A program made the translations under genes and the position numbers. Shown piece by piece: positions 24,001-37,159 of a stretch of 64,000 bases of DNA (positions are counted from its first letter, which is position 1; each line of letters begins with the position of its first letter). The stretch comes from Polytrichum commune (Eukaryota > Streptophyta > Polytrichopsida > Polytrichales > Polytrichaceae): positions 5,084,501 to 5,148,500 of the forward strand of contig OX485805.1 in assembly GCA_950295325.1 (NCBI GenBank). The letters run 5' to 3'. The notes under the pieces were generated by a model. The model was not told where the DNA came from, did not search any database, and saw nothing but the letters and a program-made list of their open reading frames with translations.

Positions 24001-24550
24001 ATAACCCCGTAGGGATAGGGGAATATTTTATCTCTATGAGGGACGATGATTCGGATAATACCATTCTAAGTTGGCAGAATTCTTGCCCAATTAACAACGT
24101 TACTATGGTTGAGGAATCACAACCACATGATAAAAAAATATTAACCCCCAACCCGAAGAAACGATCTACCCCGTTGAAACCCCTAGACAGTACTTTGCAT
24201 TATTTTGAGGAAGAATGGGAAGATGCTATGTTTTCTTACAACACACCCATTAAGAGTTATGTGTCTAAAGATGTTTATAAAGAAATGAATTTGGGAACCA
24301 AGGAGGTTCCTAAAATCATTAAAATCTATGAGAAATTGTCCAAGACTGAATGGCAGTATTGGTATAATTTCTTTAAAAGGAATATTAAAGTCTTTGCATG
24401 GACATATAAAGATTTGAGAGGAGTCCCTCCTGAAGTATGCCAACACAAAATTGTACTCGAGGCAGGCACGGCCCCAGTCCGACAAAGACAATACCGCATG
24501 AATCCAAAATATTCCTTAATGGTCAAAGAAGAGATAGATAAACTTCTTGA
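21060..24550 (+). pseudogene. gag-protease region of the gypsy element
   Basis: It opens with a charged N-terminus, followed by a retrotransposon gag core (FLGRPGSDPDTH..AFAWYQRQP), four CCHC zinc knuckles (CHNCKGQGHLANEC, CIYCGGNHAVQEC, CYRCKELGHYANNC, CGNCKTAGHPTDEC) and an aspartic protease with DTGSS near 23.56 kb. It ends in the linker leading to the reverse transcriptase. Four knuckles are more than the one or two usual in this group. Treated as a fossil. Confidence 0.8.
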
Positions 24551-24559
24551 GGCATGATT

Positions 24560-27056
24560 TATTTATAAAGTACCTTACAGTGAGTGGGTGTCACCTATTG
24601 TAGTAGTCCCCAAAAAGAATGGGAAATTGAGGATCTGTCAAGATTTCAGGAGACTCAATAATGTCACTAGGAAGGATTATTTTCCTTTACCTTTTACTGA
24701 CACAATGCTCGATGCCGTAGCGGGTTACAAACGCTACTCATTCATGGATGGTTTCTCAGGATATAACCAAATTCAAATCTATGAACCACATCGTTGGTAT
24801 ACAACCTTTACCACGGATTGGGGTACTTTCGTCTACATGGTGATGCCATTTGGTTTGTGCAATGCTCCAGCCACTTTTCAAAGGGTTATGACAGAAGCCT
24901 TTCAGGAGTACCTACGTAAATTTATGGAAATCTTTTTGGATGATTTTGCTGTCTTTGGTGACGATAAAAACCATACCGATTATCTCCAAAAATGTTTTGA
25001 TAAATGTATGGAGTTCGGCATTTCAATTAATGCCGCTAAGTCAGTTTTCCTAGTACCCTTTGGAAGATTGGTAGGACACATTGTGTCTGAACAAGGCATA
25101 GCTACCGACCCTGATAAAATTGCAAATATTGTGTCTTTACCCATTCCTACTACCGTTACCGAGGTTAAAGGATTTTTGGGACACACTGGTTAATATAGAA
25201 GATTCATTTTTAGATATGCGATAATAGCAATGCCTTTGACAGAACTGCTTAAAAAGGGTGATGATGTCCCAGTTTGGACGTCGGCATGTACACATGCCTT
25301 TAACACACTTAAAAGGAAATTAGTGTCCGCTCCAATACTTATACCCCCTAATTGGGAGAAAAAATTCCATATATTTGTTGATGCTTCAAATGTAGCCATT
25401 GGCTCAGTTCTAAGTCAAAAAGATGAAAATGGACATGATCATCCTATTTATTTTGCTAGTGGTCAACTAGTGCAAGCTGAGAGAAATTATACAGTCACTG
25501 AACGAGAGGCCTTAGGCATGATTTTCTCGGTCCAAAAGTTCCGTCATTATCTACTAGGAAATAAATTTGTCTTCCATGTAGATCATGATACATTGAAATA
25601 CATGATTAATAAACCTCAATTGAGTGGACGAATTGCGAGATGGGTATTACTTTTGCAAGAGTTTAACTTTACCATTGAAGTTCGACCAGGCAAAAGTCAT
25701 GCAAATGCCGATCATCTTTCAAGATTAAATGATGAATCTGGATCGGAACCCATTGATGATTCATTTCCCGATGCCCAATTATTTTATATTGATGTGATCC
25801 CCCATGAGTATGCGGATATTATTAAGTATCTCCAAAATAATAAATTTCCCCCAGATTTTAATGAAAAGCAAAAACGTAGATTGGTTTTTAAAGCCATGCC
25901 TTATACCATTATTGTTGATACCTTATATAAACAAGGCAAAGATGGCATTCTACGTCGTTGTGTTACAAGTTCTGAAATCCCTTTGATTTTAAAATAGTGT
26001 CATGACAATATGGCGGGAGGTCATTTTGCGGGCGATGTCACGGCTAGAAAAATTTTACATTGTGAATATTGGTGGCCTACCATTTTTGCTGACTGTACAA
26101 CATACACTAGACAATGTGATGTGTGTCAAAGAATTGGGAAGCCCACCGACTCCTCAGCAATGCCACTTACACCTATCCTAGCCCTTGCCCCATTTGAGAA
26201 ATGGGGAATTGATTTTGTTGGACCTATTAACCCTCCTAGTCGTCATGGACGTTATCAATATATTTTGGTGGCCACAGACTATGTCACTAAGTGGGCTGAA
26301 GCCGAGGCCACTAGGAAAGATGATAAACATGTCGTAGCTAAGTTTCTAAGAGAAAAAATTCTATCACGTTATGGTTGTCCAAAGGAATTGGTAAGTGATC
26401 GTGGTACTCACTTTGTAAATGATGTTATTAAAGAGCTCACGGAGAAATATAAAATTAAACATCGCCTCACTTCCCCATATCACCCGAGAGCTAATGGTCA
26501 AACTGAAAAGACTAATGGGATTTTGTGCAAAATCATAACTAAGACAGTTCAAAATTCTATGACTGATTGGGATAGCAAGTTATTAGACGCATTATGGGCT
26601 TATCGTACTGCTTATAAAGTGACAACTAAATTTACACCATTCCAATTAGTTTATGGACAAGAAGCTATCCTACCAGTTGAATTGGAACTACCCTCCTTAC
26701 GCATTGCCATTGATGAGCGGTTAAGTGATGAAGAATCCCTTCGCGAAAGAATCGCGATGTTGGAGAGGTTAGATGAAGTACGAAATCAAGCCTATCTAAA
26801 CATGGCCGCCATTCAAAAATGGCGTAAGACTTATTATGATAGCAAAATGAAGTCTAAAACAATCACCGCGGACAATCTAGTTTTACTTTATGATAGTCGT
26901 TTTCAAAAATTTCCAGGAAAATTTAAACTACACTGGATGGGCCCTTATAAAGTTAAAATTGCACACGATAATGGCTCATTTGAATTAATTGACTTTGAAG
27001 GCACACCGTTACCTACGCGAATTAATGGCTATCGTCTAAAAAAATATTATACATAA
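24560..27056 (+). pseudogene. RT, RNase H and integrase region of the gypsy element
   Basis: Reverse transcriptase motifs (LRICQDFRRLN; FLDDFAVF as the Y/F-x-DD box) lie at about 24.6-25.2 kb and RNase H (FVDASN..YTVTEREAL) at about 25.3-25.75 kb. Integrase with its HHCC zinc domain and DDE core lies at about 26.0-26.7 kb, followed by a GPF/Y-like end (WMGPYKVK). No chromodomain follows. The region is broken. Confidence 0.8.
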
Positions 27057-28271
27057 CTGAGGACAGTTATGGACATAAAGTGAGGGGGAGCCATTAAAGA
27101 TTATTATATATAATTATTACATATACTTAATTCATTATTAAATATATTTACACATATGTTAAAATGTTAAACAATTTTATGGTGCAAACTTGAGGGTGCA
27201 AAGTTTTCTTTACTTTTTAATTTAAAAAGGCAACCTTAAGGATTAAATGGTTTACCAACTAAAATAAATTTAAATAAATAAATAAATAAAATTATAATAT
27301 TAAAAGGTTAGGAGAACTGGTTGGTTAATTGAGTCAACACTCTAAACAACGGAGGCTATAGGATTAGGCTATAGACTTAGGCACTTAATTCACATAGTGG
27401 GTAGAGCTAAGTGACGGCAGATAGGCTATAGGCTCAATTAGTGCACCATTAGTGGTTAACAAATCATCATGACATCGCGAACGTGAGCCGCCAAGAGGAC
27501 GAGGTAACTGCTGGCACCTTAGGCAGTTAGACTCATGCAAGAAGCATGCAATAGTCTGTTGGGATTGAAGAGGAGCTACAGTCGAAAGGGCGGAGACGTG
27601 AGACGAGAGCGAAGAGTCATCTTCCTTGCCGAACGACAAGTAAGAGTTGTCGATTCTGTGTAATGGTTGTAATGTTATCATGCTTCAAGGTTCTCTGATG
27701 GTGTTGCACATACTGGAACGAACCTAAAGACTATAGCCTTTTGGGAGATCGGTTCACGGATGCTTGCATCAGACTATGGAATTGTGGAAGTGTGTGATCT
27801 TGGTGACTTACAAAAGACTATGGTCTTGTGGAGCAATTAGCAAAACCAGATAGATTGAGAAAGAAAATGAAATGAGCTAGGGACTCGTAGAAACATAGAA
27901 TAGGCAATAGTCTGGGTGAACCTGTGTTAGTAGATGGAAAGTAACAATTCCATGAGCCCATGATCTGGACCTAGGCAATAGTCTTTGGGTAAGGAGAGCG
28001 GTTGACGGATAGAAGAGGATGCATGTGAAGACTATAGCCATATCTTATTTGGGTCCAAATGCTGGAAGTTCTTTGACTACATGACAAAATGTTGAGAACG
28101 CACAGTTCTTAAAGACTATGGCCTGGTGTTACTGCGAATTTGGTCACTTGGATCAGACAATCGCCTACAGAAACAGGTCGTGAAAAGTGGAAAAGAATAG
28201 GAGAGAGTCTTCTTACTACCAGGTTATGGCCAGAATATGTCAAAGTATGTGGCAGGAGTCTTTGTGAGACC
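27057..28271 (+). repeat. 3' flank / degenerate 3' LTR of the gypsy element
   Basis: A purine tract and A/T-rich spacer lead into DNA with the same GACTATAGCC-type motifs as the 5' LTR. The LTR start cannot be fixed. The motif-rich DNA continues on the far side of the 1.3-kb insertion up to about 30.55 kb. No host gene is seen. Confidence 0.45.
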
Positions 28272-29583
28272 CTCGGGGGGGGCACTCCCTTGTATATTTT
28301 GCATACACCTGCGATAATGACCTATTAAAATGGGGGCTATTTACCTATGAGAAAGGATTATAAGGGATGCTAATTTTTGAAATAATGGTAAATTGTTGTG
28401 ATTATTTGCACCCTATTGGTAATTATAAATTCTTGGATGGTTGATTTTATGGTACCCTATATTACTTATATGTATTTTTTCCCCTGATTTCCCTCATTCC
28501 TTAAAGTGTATGATACAGTAGAATTCCTGTTAGAAGCACATGTACAGAGTCAGAGAAACAAACATTTACTAGGGTTTAGGGTTCAGGGTCACACTGAAGT
28601 CCGGGCAAAGCAAAACACTAAACAATAACAACAAAAGATTGCAATTACATGTAATTAAGCAACACGAGCCAACGAATAAAAGTTGTGTTGGATAACACAG
28701 TTAGAAACCTTGAGGTCTTAGGGAACAGGCCAGCCACATGTGTCTCAAAGTCACATTTGCAAGGTTTGCAGAATCCCTACAATTGATGCCTTGATCTTCC
28801 AATCCTACACATTAGAGGAAAATCCCACGCCATGCAAGCAAAATCCACCTAAACTAGCTAGGCTACCATTTACACATGTGGGAGATATGAGGGTACTCGA
28901 ACTAAAATGACTACTACAGATTTCAAGGTATACTAATGATCATTCAGCCCTTTTTCCAAATTATATCTCCACATGTGTGAGATAGTACAAATTTAGCAGG
29001 TTTTATTTTTTATTTGAAATGAACTCATTCAATGAGTTTGCATCTACCTCATCTAAGGTGTAGATTTTGCTAGTTGATTCATACAGTAGAGACACAGTTG
29101 AGATAATAGCATCCACATCAACCCACACACAACCACTCTCAACATACTTATATTTGTTGAGACCCGACTGTTTTTTGAACCAATGGAGGTAAGCCATAGC
29201 AGTTGGGAAGAGCGTTTCTCTATTTCCGTTACGGACTGCACGTTTCATCAAGTCAATGGGTTGCCAATAATTGCCCCACTTAGTACCAACCTTCACCCTT
29301 ATCTTTTGAACCCTTCCTCTATAGAACATGCCATATTTTGGTGGCAAAGTATTTAATTTTTAAAACTATCGTTTTTTCTCCATGCTATTTTATATGTACC
29401 ACTTAGGTAATTTAATCATGTTTTGTCAAATGCTATATTACATATAATCATGTTTCACAATCCCAAAGCACCCTTCACTACATCTAATAATTTACAAATT
29501 TTACGCCAAATTTTTATACAAGACCCTATATTTTATCGCACGTAGTTCCTACGATTTTCGCCAGTGCCCCCCCCCCCCCCGAG
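28272..29583. mobile_element. 1.31-kb TIR element with 8-bp duplication, copy A
   Basis: The ends are CTCGGGGGGGGCACT and its inverse, flanked by the 8-bp direct repeat GTGAGACC (28264-28271 and 29584-29591). An 8-bp duplication fits hAT, and also the Zisupton/KDZ group. It carries one small gene on minus (29003-29347). The element at 51760-53869 is a relative, sharing end structure, a GGGGCTATTTACCT block and a homologous gene in the same relative orientation. Confidence 0.82.
29003..29347 (-). CDS. Small conserved TIR-element protein, copy A
   Basis: 114 codons from an ATG. The product contains GRVQKIR, QPIDLMKRA and the block VWVDVDAIISTVSLLYES..KIYTLDE. It aligns along its length with the product at 52127-52717 (GRVQAMR, QAVDLLART, QWIDIDCVISTVTMSYNS..KVYTLD), although the two DNA sequences have diverged widely. 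That pattern argues for protein-level constraint. The function is unknown to me; it might be the C-terminal tail of a larger transposase, for example of the KDZ type, but that is a guess. Confidence 0.55.
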   Translation of the reverse strand: MPPKYGMFYRGRVQKIRVKVGTKWGNYWQPIDLMKRAVRNGNRETLFPTAMAYLHWFKKQSGLNKYKYVESGCVWVDVDAIISTVSLLYESTSKIYTLDEVDANSLNEFISNKK

Positions 29584-31119
29584 GTGAGACCATTGAGACA
29601 TGAGAAATACTTCAGAAAGATAATTGCCTTGTCCTAAGAGGAAATCAGATGTGAGAAAGAAGGATAGTTTGGAAAGAAACTGTGAGGAGAGAGCATGAGC
29701 AGGTTTAAGTCGGAGTCAGTTGAGAGTTAAGAAATATGACTAGAGTTTGGTAGGAAACTCTCTCATTCATAGTAAGAAAAATGACAGAAAAGACAATGCC
29801 CAAAAAGTTGGAGGTCGGTCCAAGAAACAGGCAAAACAGGCAATAAAGGTCTTTACAGTGATATTGTGTCTTAGGAGTATAACTGGTTCCAAAGAATGGG
29901 TCCTTAAGAGTTTGAACAAGGCTGAAAAGATAGCTTTTCTTTCAAGATCCAATTTGTAAGAAGAGATGGGTGTTTCGGAAGGAAGTGTTGTCAACCAGAC
30001 ATAGTGATCTTGCGGAGAAATGTTGTGGACATGAGTTAGGGTTAGTAAGTCACCAAGTTAGTGCCAAGAAAGAGATTATAGCCTTAATTAGAAAGTAAAA
30101 GATGAAAGGCAATAGTTTGTGAGATAACTTTAAGAGAAGTAAAACCAATGCTTTGAGAGACAATAGCCTGGTGAGGATCACCTTCAGTGAGAGTGATTCT
30201 TCTAAAAGAACAGGTAGGGCCCACTGCTGCCATGTAGCTTTTCGTCTTCACCTTCTTTAACCCTTCGTCTCTGAAGAGAGAAACTTAGGGAGTCTATAGC
30301 CTATGTTGAAACAGAAAGATAGCTTAGTAAGGTAGAAAATCTGCCATCTTTCTAAGAGATCATAGCCTTCGCTTATTTCAATTAGATTATAGCCTTCCAA
30401 TCTTGGCGGCTGAACTTACACCAAAATGGGACAATGATCTTTTAACCCGGATGTAATGGAAACAAGAAGGTTGATATGGAGGCTATGGCCGGTGTATGTG
30501 TTGGTAAAATCAATGGAGGACCTCGTTCCTGAGACTATGGTTGTTAGCCCTAAAGCAGGTGTGAGGCCAAATCCACCACCCTTAAGCGTCCTAGTCCGGG
30601 TGATGGCTTTGAAAATCACATTCAATTCCTAATACCATAACATGAATTGCTATATGGTTCTCATGTTCAAGGCACTAACTTCATTTTAACTCCTTTGCTT
30701 TATTATTGTGAGCATCATTGCTCGTAGTGGAATTCGATTTTTCAAGGGTCCAACCCGCGGCCTTGGCCACGCATGCCCTTAAAGAGATCCCTCTAGACTT
30801 CTTGATTTTTACTTCCTTAATCTTGTCCCTGCTAGGATCCTCCACAGTTCCCATTGATGGTGCACGTATTATATTCCAACCAAAGGTACGAGTGTTTAGA
30901 AACACTTGCTTCAATGGGTAACCATCCACACATTTGAAAGTCCCACACACGTCTACTTTCCTAGTAAATCCAGCTCTACCTAAAACCAAGATGGCATGCA
31001 ATAATCTATCATGTCTATCAATCCTAAAAGGATTATCCTAACTACCACCCCCTAGTAGTTTAACTAATTAGAGCTAATGAAATACTTAGGACCAAGCCAA
31101 ATTATCTAACCGCAGCCAA

Positions 31120-32625
31120 GCTGGTTGGCCTTAGGCCAGCCGAATCCCTCCAGCAGTTAAATCTTCGCCTAGTCTAGCAGCTAAGCTGGTTGGTGGCCTT
31201 AGGCCCAGCCGAATCCCTCAACAGTTAAATCCTCCCTTAGCCCAGCAGCTCAGCTGGTTGTTGGCCTTAAGCCCAGCCGAAGCCATCAGCAGTTAAATCC
31301 TCCCTTAGTCCAGCAGCTCAGCTGGTTGGCCTTAGGCCCAGCCGAATCCCTCCAGCAGTTAAATCTTCGCTTAGTCCAGCAGCTCAGCTGGTTGTTGGCC
31401 TTAGGCCCAGCCGAAGCCATCAGCAGTTAAATCCTCCCTTAGTCCAGCAGCTCAGCTGGTTGGCCTTATGTCGCAACCCTTGCTAACCCCCTTAGCAATC
31501 TTGCCAATTTTCAATTCTAGCAAAGGTTACGAGCGCTAACCATTCGCATTCCGCCATGCTAATGGTTAGCTCCTCCTACCCCGGACCTTATAGTTCATAA
31601 GAGGGAACCAACCCTCCTACTTTGCTTTAGGGACTCACCCCTTAATCGGTAACCCATTCCTAGATGTGGACTTCCATCCATGGAAGTCCAATCCCATGTT
31701 GATCATCGCGTTGCCGGAGCAACACTACAACAACCCGAACCATACTAGGCAACTATGGCCTCACATTGGGCCAATGCCCATGGAGGCCGTGCCGTTCGGC
31801 CTCGGGTGGGTGAGGCCACACCACCTCACCCATATAAGCCTCTAGGACTTCACGCGGGGCCCCTACCCCACCGTCAACCAACCTCTTGTCTCTCTACCAA
31901 GAGTTGGGGCCAAGTGGACATTTTCCTTTAGCTGCTGGGCCTAGAACCCCCCCAGCAGCTTCAGACCATCATAACTTCCTTGTATGATGTCTGATCATAA
32001 CAACCAACCACTCCATCTTCATCTACGCTTCACGTAGATGCCGATGGACTCCTCACTTGCTCCATTTGAGCAAGTCTTGAGGAAGTTATGCCTGTTTGAA
32101 CCTTGGCAGTCCCGGGAATCACTCCCAGGCACTGCTGTACCAGGGCGCTGTCCCGGGACAGCGCCCCACTCAAATGGCCATAACTCCTAGCTCACACCTC
32201 CGATTGAGGTGTTCTTGAGCTTTCTAGAATCACCACGCCATGAGCTACGCATAACTCATGGCCTTACCCTTGTGCCTCCTAATCTTCGTGGGTGGGAGGC
32301 GTTCCCAACGCCCGGGGCCCTCACCCACACTAGGATCACTTGGGCCCTCTCACCAACGGCGCCACAAGTCCCGGGTGTCACTCCGGGGTCCCCCTTGTGC
32401 CCATGGTGTTTCGGGCACTCCTCATGGAGAGGTGCGCGACACCTTAGGCCCAGCCGAATCCCTCCAGCAGTTAAATCTTCGCTTAGTCCAGCAACTCAGC
32501 TGGTTGTTGGCCTTAGGCCCAGCCGAAGCCCTCAGCAGTTAAATCCTCCCTTAGTCCAGCAGCTCAGCTGGTTGTTGGCCTTAGGCCCAGCCGAATGCTT
32601 CCAGCAGTTAAATCTTCGCCTTGGT
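31120..32625 (+). repeat. Tandem ~60-bp repeats in LTR copy 2, split by an insertion
   Basis: Units read roughly CCAGCAGCTCAGCTGGTTG, GGCCTTAGGCCCAGCCGAA and CAGCAGTTAAATCTTCGC. They occupy 31120-31468 and, after the inserted LTR element, 32447-32625. Confidence 0.75.
31469..32441 (+). mobile_element. 973-bp solo LTR (TGTCGC..GCGACA)
   Basis: Begins TGTCGCAACC, ends GTGCGCGACA and is flanked by the 5-bp repeat CCTTA (31464-31468 and 32442-32446). Its right half matches the inverted fragment at 17622-18073. Open frames inside it are GC-rich shadows with no domain. Confidence 0.83.
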
Positions 32626-32985
32626 CCTAGCTACTCTCAATACAACCTCTCCCATCCCATCATCAAGGTTCTAATTCTTCCTCTCTTTTCTTCCTTTTGA
32701 TGCTAAGTCATGCGCTAATCTAACACACTACTTTAACTAACTAACACCTAATCACCACATGCAAACTTAAGCTCAAGAACTCCCTCACTTGGGGCCTTGA
32801 GAGAGAGCTTAATTAATCAACTCTACTAAAAACTAATGTCACACACACGTGCTCAAGCTCTTTAAGAGCTTGCTCCCCTTGAGAGCGCTTGATGGAGAGA
32901 GTCGCAAATGAGAGAAAGAACACCTTAAGTAGCAAAGAGGGAGAGAGGGAGAGAGGGAGAGAGAGGTGAGGATAGGGTGGGAGGA

Positions 32986-35900
32986 TGTGGGAGTCCAAAT
33001 TCGACGGAAAGACGGAAATACGGAAATATGGATTCAATTTCCGTATTTTACCTTGATTATCTAAGGATAATAGGGTCTATTAGGACAAAATTAATGGTAC
33101 TAGGAAATAGAGTGTTCTAACCCCGCCTTGTGTGGTAAAACGACTCTAAATAAGTACTATGACAGGTCCGTCAAATAGGATGGGCGGACCATGTAATCAT
33201 GGTCCAAACCATTGGTCCGGACCAAGTAACGGACGCGCCAAGATTACCCAACGGCCCGGAAGTGGCGGTTATAACGGGCCTTATAACGGTTGGGGGAAAA
33301 GAGAGCCGTTGGTAAAAATGTTAGTAAAACCGTTGGTGAGAACCGCCGGAAAACGGTTGGTAACCGTTTTCCGTTAAACCAAACGGTAACAGGGGAAGGA
33401 AGGGGGAGGAAGGATATTTAAGGGTCCCTTCCTTCTCCCTCCCACTTTTTTCTGAAAAAGGCAACCTGTTGAGAGAACGAGTGGTGAGGTGTTAATTCTT
33501 TCGAGCCGCCAGCAGTGGGATTGCTGGGACTCTGCACTTTTCAGTCACCGGCAGTGGGCTTGCCGGGACTCTGTGGCAATTAGACGGAAGGGAAGGAATC
33601 CGGAAGAGAGGATTGAGCCGGGAATTGAGAGAAGAGGAAAATGCCGGAAGCCCGGGAAGAGGATCAGAGGGAACCTATCCCGGTTCCGCTCAAAGCCCTC
33701 ATCCCTGCAATTCCGAGGGAGGATAGGGAGCTACAGGAGCTCGCGGAGGATCTCCGAGTTATGGGCTGCGCAGGGTTGCTAGCCAAACCCTGGAACCTCT
33801 GAGCCGAAGATACTCTCCGAGAGTTTAAGTTTGAGAGAGGAAATCAGTGGTTAGGGACAAAGAGGAGAGATCCGGAACACTGGACTCCGGATATTTGGAA
33901 CAGGGTCTACGGGTTTCCTCGGGGGATTACAGAAGGATGGGCTGGCCGCCGCGACGGCTTGTTCGCCGGAAAATTTAGAGGGGACGCAGATCCGAAGGAC
34001 GGCTTCCACCCCGGGAACTGCCGGAACCTAAGGGAAAGGAGGGTGTTGGAATTCCTCCTGCCTATCCTTAACCCGGACAAGCCGAAGCGGATCAGCCTTA
34101 CCATGGCTAACACGCTGTTCGGTGCCATGTCCGGAGTCCGGCCGGTGAGATAGTGGGGCGGGCCCTCCCCCATATTGGCCGGAAACCCTCCTTCCTCTCC
34201 CCCTTCATTTTGCACCTCTACCAGCATTTCGACTGCATCACGGCAGAGGAGGAGGACCTGCTCACAATAGCGGCGGATGAGGTCACCTACAAGCTGCTTC
34301 CGGAAGCCGGAGACGTCGAGACGGAGACCTCCAGCGACCCTATTCTTCCGGAAGCACCTCCCTCGTCACCCGGAAGCCCGCCACCAACCGTCTCGAGGCC
34401 ACTCTCTCCCCCTCCCCCTCACCCACATCCGGAAGCCGGACCCAGCCGGGAGACCCCATGGCGAAATGTGGACCTATCCGCTTGGGACTTTCCGGAGAAT
34501 CCATTCAAGCGGTTCCAGGAGGGGATGGAGGACCTCAAGACCCAGTATTACCGACTGGAGCACATCGTCAAGGGGGCGAACCATGCTCTGGACGACTGCG
34601 GACCCGGAAACATTCTCCGGGAATTGGCAAAGAGGGCGGATCGGAAGGAGCTGGAGCAGGCCAAGACGGAGAACGCCCACCTCACCGCCCAGGTAGCGGC
34701 CATGACTCAGGAGCTGAGTCAGAAGAGCGAGGAGATCCGGAAGTACCATGCGGAGCAGGCAGTGCTCTTCAGCCGGATCCGGGAACTGGTGGGTCATCCG
34801 GCGGAGATCGTTAACAAGGCACATCTCTACGACCGGATGATGGAGTCCGGAGATCCCGCTTCCGCCAGGCAGACCCTCCCCATCCTCGTGAAGTATTCAC
34901 GAACGATGAAGGATCTCCTTGCGGAAATCCAGAGGGTGGTCCCGCCAAGCGGAACACCGCAGAGGGTGGTCCCGCCAAGCGGAACACCGCAGAGGGTGCT
35001 CTATCCGGGTCCGCCAGGGTCACCAACCGGAACCCTCTACGAGGTGGTGGGTGAAGTAGCCCTGGTTCAGAATCCGCCGGCCTCTGCAGGACCCAGCCAG
35101 CAAGGAGGCGGCTCTCGGCCTGGTAGTTCCGGAGGGGCTCCGGAAAGGGTCCGTTCTCCCCAGGTGAGGCGGAAGAGCACCGGGTCGGTCCGATCCGGAA
35201 GGGGCCAGTCCCCTGTTCCGCGGAACTCGGATAGGTCCCGGACTCCGGATAGGGCTAGGACGCCGATCCGGCACCAGACTTCCGATCGGGAGGCCACTCC
35301 GAGTAGGGGCAAGGCCCCTATGACCCACGCCTCGCCATCGTCTCCACGGGACTGCCAAGTGGTGAGTCCATTTCCTCCGCCACACTCGAGGGCGGCCTCC
35401 AACAGGGATCCGCGGACGGCTTCACTCTCGGGCGGACGGAATCCGGAGCAGGGCACCGGAAGCGATCCTTCTCTAGTCCGAAGCATCCGGATGGGGACAG
35501 CTTCCGGAACCCCAGGGACAGTCTCCGGGACACCAGGGACCGCTACCCCACGGACCGAGAGGGCAGCGGATTCGGAGGACGAGGTTGCTCCGTCTCCGAA
35601 CATGAGGAGGATGCTCACGCGGCTGCAGAAGGCGTCGCCGGCAGGGGGCTCATCCGCCGTCAGCGGGTTAGGGAGTCACTCAAAGGAGGGATCGGCTCCG
35701 AAGAAGCACCGGTCTTCTTAGTTAGGGGAGTAGCTAGATTAGTTAGGCAGAATGGAGGTAGGCAGGTAGGACTTAGGAGTTTTTGAAGACGATTAATAAA
35801 ATTTTCCTTTGGTAGTGTCAGCGGAAAACCCGGATCTGGATCCGGGAAATCCGGGAGACCGGGGGTAGTTAGGGTTTTTCTTGAGCGGCGGCCGCTTGGG

Positions 35901-37159
35901 CCGCCGCCCTCAGTTTAGGGATTTTCGAGCCTCTACTTAAGGCTGAATAAGGAGCTTGAGAGGGGTTCCTTCTCCATTGTTGTATTGTGATTACTCCTAC
36001 TCCGAATAAATGGCTTTGCTTCTCACTCCTTGACTTCTCTTTATTGATGTTTGTGTGAATGATCCGGAGATCGTTAGTGAAAGAGAAAGAAAGAGCATGA
36101 GGGATAGGAGTTCCGGATAGGACATGAAAGAGGAGACCCGGATCAGATCCGGTTATCGCCTTGTAGATCCTCTCTGAGTGTAGTGGGAGGGAAACCTCAC
36201 TAATCCGGTAGGTTGGGTAACGTCTAGGTGGGATAGCCGCTGGGAAGATTGGGTGAGATCCGGAAGGGATCCGGACTTACGCCAATATGATCTTCTGAAG
36301 AGGTCCCACCGTCCTTAGACGGACCTATCCGGATTAGTGGTACGGATCGCCCAGTTAACTCAGATTGAATAGAATCCAAGGTAGAGGTAGCCGGACAGAT
36401 CCGTCGGACGGAGAAGGAGAGGTCCGGATCAGTAAGGGTTCCGGATAGGAGGCCACCTCCGGAGTGCAGTAGGAAGAGATCCTCATTGTTCCGAATGCCT
36501 GGATAACGTCCATGTGAGATAACCGTCGTTAGGACTGGGCAAGATCCGGAAGGTGCCGGACTTACGCCATCCGACCTTCTGAAGAGGTCTCACAGTCTTT
36601 GGACAGGGTAATCCGGAAGGTGCCGGACTTACGCCATCCGACCTTCTGAAGAGGTCTCACAGTCTTTGGACGGGGTAATCCGGAAAGTGGTACGGGTCAC
36701 CTACTCATCCCGTCGAGTTAGATCTCCGGCCGGAATCCGGACTCCTCTGGCCACTATGGTCCCAAGAAACAATCCAGATCTCTCTGCGTGACCTGCCAGG
36801 ACGGACCTGATCAATCCGGATTGGTTGTGAGGGAGTTTCCGGATTTTAACCTTATCAAGGACGTCTTCACCGGAAGAAACCAATTATTCTAGAGGGTAGA
36901 CGTAAAGGGGTGGGTAAGTATTATAAAGAGGACCTAGAAATAACATCCGGAGAGGTGCACTCCGGAAAAAGGCTAAGAATGTCCCCACAGACCAAATATC
37001 CGGAAATTTGGCTAAGGAAGAAGAAATAAGCAGGTACGGAGAGTTTTAGACCTCCTACACTTCACAGAATCCCTGGACGATACTAGGGTCATCCGGACAA
37101 CCCGGATTAGGCACTTAAAACCGCCAATCCGGATATTTTGGTGTTCGCGTGTTCCCACA
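32986..37159 (+). mobile_element. 4.17-kb TGTGGGA..TCCCACA element with gag-like gene, broken
   Basis: Perfect 7-bp inverted tips and a 5-bp duplication GAGGA (32981-32985 and 37160-37164) bound it. It encodes one gag-like protein and no reverse transcriptase or integrase. I find no second copy of its first few hundred bases at the right end. It is therefore either a very long LTR carrying a gene, or a non-autonomous element whose LTRs no longer resemble each other. TATTTAAGG near 33414 may be its TATA box. An exact ~64-bp tandem (TCCGGAAGGTGCCGGACTTA..) lies at about 36545-36675. It looks broken, with about two breaks. Confidence 0.7.
33640..35721 (+). pseudogene. gag-like gene of the 4.17-kb element
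   Basis: The coding stretch begins near 33642. It runs through a segment resembling plant retroelement gag-like proteins (EFLLPILNPDKPKRISLTMA) and on to an acidic, coiled-coil-prone middle (RADRKELEQAKTENAHLTAQ) at about 34630-34760. A Ser/Pro/Arg-rich basic tail follows, with a duplicated VVPPSGTPQR unit near 34936. No zinc knuckle, protease or polymerase domain follows. Treated as a fossil with a few breaks. Confidence 0.5.

Larger units (their letters stand above)
18074..30555 (+). mobile_element. Ty3/gypsy (Tat/Ogre-like) retrotransposon, broken
   Basis: This is an LTR-type fossil in plus orientation. A putative 5' LTR runs to 19805, directly followed by a primer-binding site. Next come an extra zinc-knuckle frame upstream of gag, gag, protease, reverse transcriptase, RNase H and integrase, up to about 27.05 kb, and then a purine tract (AGTGAGGGGGAG) near 27.08 kb. 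The domain order PR-RT-RH-INT and the lack of a chromodomain place it among non-chromoviral Ty3/gypsy. The extra upstream frame and the primer site suggest the Tat/Ogre group. It is broken, with about four or more breaks in the coding part. The 3' LTR cannot be matched cleanly to the 5' one and contains a 1.3-kb TIR insertion. It looks fairly old. Confidence 0.75.

Noticed and set aside
34277-35618. Several 100-180-codon frames overlapping the gag-like gene
   Set aside because: Shadows of a GC-rich coding sequence in other frames and on the opposite strand.
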